Assembly: GCA_947305245.1 (NCBI GenBank)
Contig: CAMZDG010000002.1
Coordinates: 62,001-126,000 of the forward strand
Reading direction: 5' to 3'
Source: an uncultured Lachnospiraceae bacterium
GTDB taxonomy: Bacteria; Bacillota; Clostridia; Lachnospirales; Lachnospiraceae
Length of the DNA: 64,000 bases
In this document: one piece after another, positions 59,428 to 64,000 of the stretch
Layout of the letters: the number at the start of each line of letters is the position of its first letter
Position numbering within the stretch: position 1 is the stretch's first letter
Made by a program: the position numbers and the translations under genes
Notes under the pieces: generated by a model
Databases searched by the model: none
Told to the model about the DNA's origin: nothing
The model's input: the letters and a program-made list of their open reading frames with translations, nothing else

Positions 59428-60909
59428 TCAAATGATAATGCAGACCATGCCGCCGTTTGCTTCATTGACGATCTTTTTCATGCAATCCTGGAGCTTCTCC
59501 TGGCTTTCCGGACCGATCATGGCAATCTTCGATTGGATCCCGTCATTCACCATTTGTTCCACGGATTTTCCGAAAATATTTGTCTCCCACATGGTCTCAC
59601 CCGCTCCGGAATTTGTGATGAATCCGATCAGGTCCTCTGCCTGTTCCTTCGTGCCAACGATTGGTGCGATCTCCGTCTCCACGTTGGCGCGGATCATGTG
59701 GATGGAAGGGCTGAGTGCCCTGATCTTGACGCCATATTTATTTCCCTGCTTTATGATCTCAGGCTGCTCGAGCGTGATCTCCTCGCGCTCCGGCAGGGCT
59801 ACGCCATACCCCCGGATCCGAACGCTCTCCATGGCATCCAATACCTTTTCATATTGCCTCTTCATCGCTCCATAGTCTTTCAGCTTTTCCATGAGCTGCG
59901 TCGGATCTTTTACTTCTTCCCCGACCGTCTCCGTCAAGATCTGATAATAATATTGTTCCTTTGGTTCCAGTTCCACCTTCACCACGCCGTCCGAGAGTCC
60001 AAGCTTTTCGATCCTGCTTTTCTTCAGATAGTCACTGCCAAGCTCTGCCTTCCCTTCGCTTACGTCGCGCAATGTTGTGCACCGCTCCGAGACCGCTCCG
60101 AGACGCTCGATCAGATTGGCGCGCAAGGGGTGGTCCTTTGGCAGAGATTCCATCCATCTTGGGCCATGGAACTCGATGGAGGTGATCGGGAACTCATATA
60201 AGACTTCTTCTAAAATGTCTAAGATGTCTTCCTTTCGGAGCTGTTCGCAGTTGACCGTCATGGTCCTGACTCCTTCCTCCTGGGCGATCCTTGCCGCGAC
60301 ACCCTTTGCCTCTTCGGAATAGGGTTTTCTACTGTTTACCAGCACGAGAAACGGCTTCCCAGTCTCTTTTAGGGAATGGATCGTTTTCTGTTCCGCTTCC
60401 AAATAAGCATCCCGTGGCAATTCCCCGACGGAGCCGTCCGTCGTGATCACCAGCCCGATGGTGGAATGCTCCGTCATCACCTTGTCCGTTCCGATCTCTG
60501 CTGCCTGCGTGAAAGGGATCGGCTCCTCGAACCATGGCGTTTTAACCATCCTTTCCGCCTCCCCCTCCATGTGCCCCACGGCGCCGTCCACCATATATCC
60601 GACGCAGTCGATCAGTCTGACCTTCGCCTGCACCTCTCCTCCCACTCGGATCAGCGCCGCCTCACTCGGCACGAATTTCGGTTCTGTCGTCGTGATCGTT
60701 TTCCCTCCGGAGCTTTGCGGCAATTCATCCATGGCCCTCATCCTGGCCGCTGGATCCTCCATATTTGGAAGAACAAGCTCTTCCATAAAACGACTGATAA
60801 AGGTTGATTTCCCCGTTCTGACCGGTCCTAAGATACCAAGATATATCTCCCCGTTGCACCTGTCCCGAATATCCTCATACAAGTCATAAGCATGCTTTCT
60901 GCCACTCAT
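59428..60909 (-). CDS. spoIVA: stage IV sporulation protein A (coat-base ATPase)
   Basis: A 493-residue cytoskeletal ATPase that polymerises on the forespore to form the base of the coat. Beginning: MSGRKHAYDLYEDI, then EIYLGILGPVRTGKST with Walker A at residues 28-35 (Lys34). IDCVGYMVDGAVGH and the TTDGSVGELPRDAY region follow, and the C terminus ends GGMVCIII as in known SpoIVA. ATG 60909 follows AGGAGGG by 9 bases; a frame open to 60987 lies in the promoter region. With cotJABC it shows sporulation capacity. Confidence 0.96.
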   Translation of the reverse strand: MSGRKHAYDLYEDIRDRCNGEIYLGILGPVRTGKSTFISRFMEELVLPNMEDPAARMRAMDELPQSSGGKTITTTEPKFVPSEAALIRVGGEVQAKVRLIDCVGYMVDGAVGHMEGEAERMVKTPWFEEPIPFTQAAEIGTDKVMTEHSTIGLVITTDGSVGELPRDAYLEAEQKTIHSLKETGKPFLVLVNSRKPYSEEAKGVAARIAQEEGVRTMTVNCEQLRKEDILDILEEVLYEFPITSIEFHGPRWMESLPKDHPLRANLIERLGAVSERCTTLRDVSEGKAELGSDYLKKSRIEKLGLSDGVVKVELEPKEQYYYQILTETVGEEVKDPTQLMEKLKDYGAMKRQYEKVLDAMESVRIRGYGVALPEREEITLEQPEIIKQGNKYGVKIRALSPSIHMIRANVETEIAPIVGTKEQAEDLIGFITNSGAGETMWETNIFGKSVEQMVNDGIQSKIAMIGPESQEKLQDCMKKIVNEANGGMVCIII

Positions 60910-60939
60910 GTTTCGATCCCTCCTGCCATTGCTGTTATA

Positions 60940-60968
60940 ACCATATGCCAGGAGACCCTGCATTATGA
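60940..60968 (-). promoter_or_regulatory. possible sigma-E promoter of spoIVA
   Basis: Minus strand TCATAAT (60968-60962), 14-base spacer, CATATGGT (60947-60940), compared with the sigma-E pattern of an ATA-centred -35 and CATA-start -10. The leader would be about 25 bases. Mother-cell sigma-E control of spoIVA is established in Bacillus. Confidence 0.4.
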
Positions 60969-60985
60969 CATGCCATTTCAAAGAC

Positions 60986-61019
60986 ACAAAAAGACCGCAC
61001 CTTTTTAGGATGCGGTCCT
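60986..61019 (-). terminator. terminator after tyrS
   Basis: Minus strand GACCGCA (61017-61011) and TGCGGTC (60999-60993) form a stem around an 11-base loop that can pair further (TCC/GG), followed by TTTTTG. Confidence 0.85.
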
Positions 61020-61034
61020 TTGTTTCTACGCTTC

Positions 61035-62258
61035 TTATTTCACAATTCTCTTAAAATTCTTCTTGCCGCGCTTTACCACAACGCCTTCGCCCGCGAACTG
61101 CTCCGGTGCAAAGCAAAGCTTTACGTCCGTCACCTTCTCGTTATCCACGGTGACACCGCCCTGCTCCACGGCACGTCTCGCCTCACTTCTGGATGCGCAA
61201 AGTCCGCTGCTTGCAAGGACGCCGAGAATGTCGATCTTTCCATTCAGGAAATCCTCATCCTTCAGCTCGTAGGTCGGCATGTTGGAGTCATCTCCGCCGC
61301 CTGCGAACAACGCCTTGGCGCTCTCCTGTGCCTTCATCGCTTCTTCCTCGCCGTGAACCAGCTTGGTCAGTTCAAATGCCAGGATCTCCTTTGCGGTATT
61401 GAGTTGGCTCCCCTCCCACTTATCCATCTCGTCGATCTGTTCAAGCGGCAGGAAGGTCAGCATGCGCAGGCACTTCAGCACGTCGCCGTCGCCCACGTTT
61501 CTCCAGTACTGGTAAAACTCAAAGGGAGACGTCTTCTCGGGATCCAGCCAAACGGCGCCCTTCTGCGTCTTACCCATCTTCTTACCCTCGGAATTAAGAA
61601 GCAGCGTGATGGTCATGGCGCAGGCATTCTTTCCAAGCTTTCTGCGGATCAGCTCGGTACCGCCAAGCATGTTGCTCCACTGGTCGTCGCCGCCGAACTG
61701 CATGTTACAGCCGTAGCGCTTAAAGAGCTCCAGGAAATCGTAGCTCTGCATGATCATGTAGTTGAATTCCAGGAAGCTCAGTCCCTTCTCCATGCGCTGC
61801 TTGTAGCACTCTGCGGTCAGCATGCGGTTTACGGAGAAGTGCGCGCCCACCTCGCGAAGGAACTCAATGTAGTTCAAGCCCCTCAGCCAGTCTGCATTGT
61901 TCACCATCATGGCCTTGCCCTCGCCGAATTCAATAAAGCGGCTCATCTGCTTCTTGAAGCATTCGCAGTTGTGATCGATCTGCTCCACCGTCATCATGGT
62001 GCGCATGTCACTTCTTCCGGAGGGGTCACCGATCATGGCCGTTCCGCCGCCGATCAGTGCGATGGGACGGTTCCCTGCCATCTGCAATCTCTTCATCAGG
62101 CAAAGTGCCATAAAGTGTCCCACGTGAAGGCTGTCCGCCGTAGGGTCAAACCCAATGTAGAATACTGCCTTCCCATTGTTGATGAGGTCTTTGATCTCCT
62201 CCTCATCCGTCAGCTGTGCCAGAAGTCCTCTGGCCTTCAGTTCGTCAAAAATCGTCAT
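61035..62258 (-). CDS. tyrS: tyrosyl-tRNA synthetase
   Basis: A 407-residue class I synthetase. The HIGH-type motif is HVGH at residues 45-48 ([17 protein letters not shown]); the KMSKS-type loop is [16 protein letters not shown] is the usual bacterial phrase. The C-terminal S4 domain (about 340-405) binds tRNA ([21 protein letters not shown]). ATG 62258 follows GAGAGGA by 5 bases; a frame open to 62306 lies in the leader. Controlled by the tyrosine T-box upstream. Confidence 0.97.
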   Translation of the reverse strand: MTIFDELKARGLLAQLTDEEEIKDLINNGKAVFYIGFDPTADSLHVGHFMALCLMKRLQMAGNRPIALIGGGTAMIGDPSGRSDMRTMMTVEQIDHNCECFKKQMSRFIEFGEGKAMMVNNADWLRGLNYIEFLREVGAHFSVNRMLTAECYKQRMEKGLSFLEFNYMIMQSYDFLELFKRYGCNMQFGGDDQWSNMLGGTELIRRKLGKNACAMTITLLLNSEGKKMGKTQKGAVWLDPEKTSPFEFYQYWRNVGDGDVLKCLRMLTFLPLEQIDEMDKWEGSQLNTAKEILAFELTKLVHGEEEAMKAQESAKALFAGGGDDSNMPTYELKDEDFLNGKIDILGVLASSGLCASRSEARRAVEQGGVTVDNEKVTDVKLCFAPEQFAGEGVVVKRGKKNFKRIVK

Positions 62259-62319
62259 TTCTTTTCCTCTCTTTCCGCATCTTTGCAAATGATTAGGGAG
62301 AATCAAGGGTCAGCTTTCA

Positions 62320-62600
62320 AACAAAAAAAGCCCACCCTCTCGAAAGGGTGAGCCCTCACTCACGTTACCACCTTTGTTCCCGCGCATCTCACGATACGCA
62401 GCTCAGCGAGTATCCATCAATACTCTTGTCCGATATCGGGGACTACCGTCAAAGCCTACTCTCGCATCTTTCGAAAACGGTTTCAGTTTGCTGCTCCGGG
62501 ACGTATTCCCAAAAGACCTTTCGCGCCTCTCACCCACCGGCAACTCTCTGTCAAAAGCTTCCTTCTGGTACTCTTTCCCTTCATCGCATTTAAATATGTT
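62320..62600 (-). promoter_or_regulatory. T-box riboswitch, tyrosine-specific
   Basis: A leader of about 280 bases ends in the terminator hairpin GCTCACCCT/AGGGTGGGC plus T7 (62352-62322). The T-box sequence AAAGGTGGTAACGTG lies just before it (62375-62361). Stem I holds the specifier in GGGAATACGTCCC: the codon UAC (Tyr) at 62505-62503. Uncharged tRNA-Tyr would stabilise the antiterminator and switch on tyrS. With the divergent promoters this explains the 528-base gap between tyrS and the next gene. Confidence 0.92.
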
Positions 62601-62606
62601 ATTGTG

Positions 62607-62635
62607 ATAGTAAAACTTCCAAGCCGCTTTGTCAA
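62607..62635 (-). promoter_or_regulatory. tyrS/T-box promoter
   Basis: Minus strand TTGACA (62635-62630), 17-base spacer, TACTAT (62612-62607). Transcription would start near 62600. Confidence 0.75.
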
Positions 62636-62701
62636 GAGTTTTTTATGTTTCGCCTTCTACCTTTATGACATTACCAGTTTGTCTTTTCCTGCTTCCCGTG
62701 C

Positions 62702-62731
62702 TTGACGGAAAGATTTTGCGTACCATATAAT
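62702..62731 (+). promoter_or_regulatory. promoter of the spermidine synthase-like gene
   Basis: TTGACG (62702-62707), 18-base spacer, perfect TATAAT (62726-62731). About 50 bases of leader before the ATG at 62787. Confidence 0.7.
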
Positions 62732-62786
62732 AATCTTGTCACTGATAAGGCCGCGCGATCCTGCCACATGGCAACCATAAGAACCT

Positions 62787-63590
62787 ATGCATCTGGACGA
62801 ATTATTATATCAATTTCATAAAGATCACGGGAAGGATCATGTCGTGGAAAAATTCCAGGATGATCTGGATCCTGATATCACCTTTTACGTGGTGGACCGC
62901 ACCTCCGCCCTGCTCCCTCATTACGATACGCGCAGGCTGGTCTTTCGAAGCGGTTCCACCTATGCCTACTCCTCGATCTACCTGGATAAGAGCCGCCGCA
63001 TTCAGCCGATTTATGAAATCGTACAACGCCTTGCGGAAAGCTATTTTCCCAAGATGGAGCAGCTTGAGAGCGCTTTGGTGCTTGGCTGCGCAGGCTGTTC
63101 CGTGCCTCGTTTTCTCGCCTTAAGCAATGAAAACTGTAGGATTGACGGAGTCGAATATTCCGAAAAGATGGTTGAGATCGCAAGGAAATATTTCATTAAC
63201 GATCCCATCTATGACCATTTTCAGTTGATCCATGACGACGCTTTCTCCTTTGTGAAAAAGACGAAGGAGAAATATAACTTTATTTTTGTCGACGTTTTTC
63301 AGGCAGAAACAAATCATCCGACGATGCTGTCGGATGATTTCGTTCACGACGTGGATTCCATCACCGAGGAGGAATCCATTTCCGTCTTTAATCTTTTAAG
63401 CCTTAGCCGGGAAGAATGTATGAAATTTGCGCTTCGTCACGCGGAAGAATTCTCCGCGGCATATGTCTTTGACGAAATGTTCCATTATTACGTCGTCTTT
63501 GTCAAGACTGCCAAGTCTTCCAGTCTAAAGGGTTTTGAAAGCAGAGCGACGAAATATGTCCGACTCCTCGAGCGCTATTTCAGTCATTAA
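62787..63590 (+). CDS. spermidine synthase-like SAM-dependent protein
   Basis: A 267-residue Rossmann methyltransferase-fold protein. The SAM loop is in ALVLGCAGCSVPRFLAL (about residue 95); the acidic end of strand 2 is IDGVEYSEKM; strand 4 reads FIFVDVFQAE. The layout resembles the spermidine synthase domain, but the catalytic aspartate pattern of true synthases is not clear and there is no speD/speA neighbour, so it may be a different transferase. The ribosome site is poor (AAGAA). It is transcribed divergently from tyrS and convergent with the VWA gene. Confidence 0.65.
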   Translation: MHLDELLYQFHKDHGKDHVVEKFQDDLDPDITFYVVDRTSALLPHYDTRRLVFRSGSTYAYSSIYLDKSRRIQPIYEIVQRLAESYFPKMEQLESALVLGCAGCSVPRFLALSNENCRIDGVEYSEKMVEIARKYFINDPIYDHFQLIHDDAFSFVKKTKEKYNFIFVDVFQAETNHPTMLSDDFVHDVDSITEEESISVFNLLSLSREECMKFALRHAEEFSAAYVFDEMFHYYVVFVKTAKSSSLKGFESRATKYVRLLERYFSH

Positions 63591-63600
63591 GAAGATGAAA

Positions 63601-64000
63601 CTATCGATTCACCATCAGCTTTACCATGGCCTGATTGAGTCCGTCCACCGTCAGCTTATACATGGGAAACAGCTCCTTGATCGCCGTCTCTGCCTCTCTC
63701 CAGGGCGCCCTGCCGGGTGCCATCTTCGGATTGAGCCATACCACCTTCTTATAATGCCGCTTGATCTGATTCAGCCACTGCCATCCGGAAAGTCCTCCGT
63801 TGGGCCCGCGATAATTTCCGGTGTCTGAATACAATTCCTCCGGCGCCATCGCCGCATCTCCCACGATGATCACCTTATAATCGCTGTCCACGTTGCGGAA
63901 CATCCATTCCGTGTCCACCCAGTCCCCGTTCTCGCATTCCGGCGTCTTATAGACCTTGCTGTAGATGCAATTATGGAAATAATAGGTCTTTACGTCCTTA
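63601..64000 (-). CDS. VWA/CoxE-like domain protein (5' part beyond the window)
   Basis: The frame remains open to the right edge, so about 132 C-terminal residues are visible. Features: TYYFHNCIYSKVY, then YKVIIVGDAAMAPEELY and GLSGWQWLNQIKRHYKKVVWLNP. This is the end of a von Willebrand A domain of the CoxE type, which usually works with a MoxR AAA+ ATPase; that partner would be upstream, outside the window. The gene ends 10 bp from the convergent methyltransferase-like gene. Confidence 0.75.
   Translation of the reverse strand, partial: KDVKTYYFHNCIYSKVYKTPECENGDWVDTEWMFRNVDSDYKVIIVGDAAMAPEELYSDTGNYRGPNGGLSGWQWLNQIKRHYKKVVWLNPKMAPGRAPWREAETAIKELFPMYKLTVDGLNQAMVKLMVNR

Noticed and set aside
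58556..59875. 439-codon plus-strand frame opposite PNP and the end of spoIVA
   Set aside because: It spans two real minus-strand genes and the promoter between them; no ribosome site or domain.
61020..62351. 443-codon open frame on the plus strand opposite tyrS
   Set aside because: It lies wholly antisense to a certain gene, its protein is rich in His and Leu without any recognisable domain, and it runs through the T-box terminator.
1..64000. CRISPR arrays, tRNA/rRNA genes, insertion sequences, prophage
   Set aside because: No regularly spaced repeats, no tRNA-like cloverleaf outside the T-box, no transposase or phage structural genes were found on reading both strands; the single recombinase has no element around it.

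Overview
The window is chromosomal DNA from a low-to-mid GC Firmicute, most likely a spore-forming clostridium of the Lachnospiraceae type. The evidence is the gene content and order: the paired radical-SAM/DUF2344 genes followed by an RNase G, the mreBCD-PBP2-minCDE-rodA block, miaB/mutS/mutL/miaA next to the PLP 'aluminum resistance' protein and radC, an L27 with a Prp-cleavable N terminus, the cotJABC spore-coat genes, spoIVA, an anaerobic ribonucleotide reductase pair, and a T-box in front of tyrS. Shine-Dalgarno signals are strong, TTG starts are frequent, and nearly all genes from 14 to 62 kb lie on the minus strand. No rRNA, tRNA, CRISPR array, insertion sequence or prophage block was seen. 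The identification is inference from sequence reading only.

Layout. 1-8.7 kb (+): the end of a MoxR/DUF58-type cluster, two linked radical-SAM-associated proteins, a short RNase G, a NUDIX hydrolase, D-aminoacyl-tRNA deacylase and an SPFH/flotillin-like coiled-coil protein. 8.7-13.9 kb (mixed strands): an orphan tyrosine recombinase, an AI-2E-type permease, a TtcA-like tRNA thiolase, then a divergent yneA-like/lexA SOS locus with three LexA-like boxes and a strongly folded lexA leader. 14-19 kb (-): the ribosome and GTPase block rplU-prp-rpmA // obgE-yhbY-nadD-yqeK-rsfS behind an L21-type leader, and a cytidylate-kinase-like gene. 19-26 kb (-): HlyD-like protein, yggS, sepF, aroB, lspA and an rluD-type synthase; a small P-loop protein; a D,D-carboxypeptidase and mgsA. 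26-35.5 kb (-): the rod-shape and division-site block radC-mreBCD-PBP2-minCDE-rodA. 35.7-46 kb (-): PLP enzyme, miaA, mutL, mutS, a SulP transporter and miaB.

46-64 kb: a sodium/amino-acid symporter overlapping the end of cotJABC; degV, dut, nrdG and nrdD with NrdR-like boxes 31 bp apart; a WYL regulator, a 55-residue membrane protein and a membrane-anchored MutS-family ATPase; a purine/pyrimidine salvage set (PNP, cytidine deaminase, purine permease); spoIVA behind a possible sigma-E promoter; tyrS with a tyrosine T-box; and, at the right edge, a spermidine-synthase-like methyltransferase and the end of a VWA/CoxE-like protein.

Functionally the window is dominated by cell shape and division (MreBCD, PBP2, RodA, MinCDE, SepF, a YneA-like inhibitor), DNA maintenance (LexA, MutS, MutL, RadC), tRNA modification (MiaA, MiaB, TtcA-like, Dtd) and nucleotide supply (NrdDG, Dut, PNP, Cdd). 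No clearly new multi-gene system stands out. The least explained parts are the lexA leader, the membrane-MutS/small-protein/WYL set, the very long PBP2, the orphan HlyD-like and P-loop proteins, and the symporter fused by overlap to the cotJ operon. Two genes (cotJA and the 55-residue membrane protein) are short and easy to miss.
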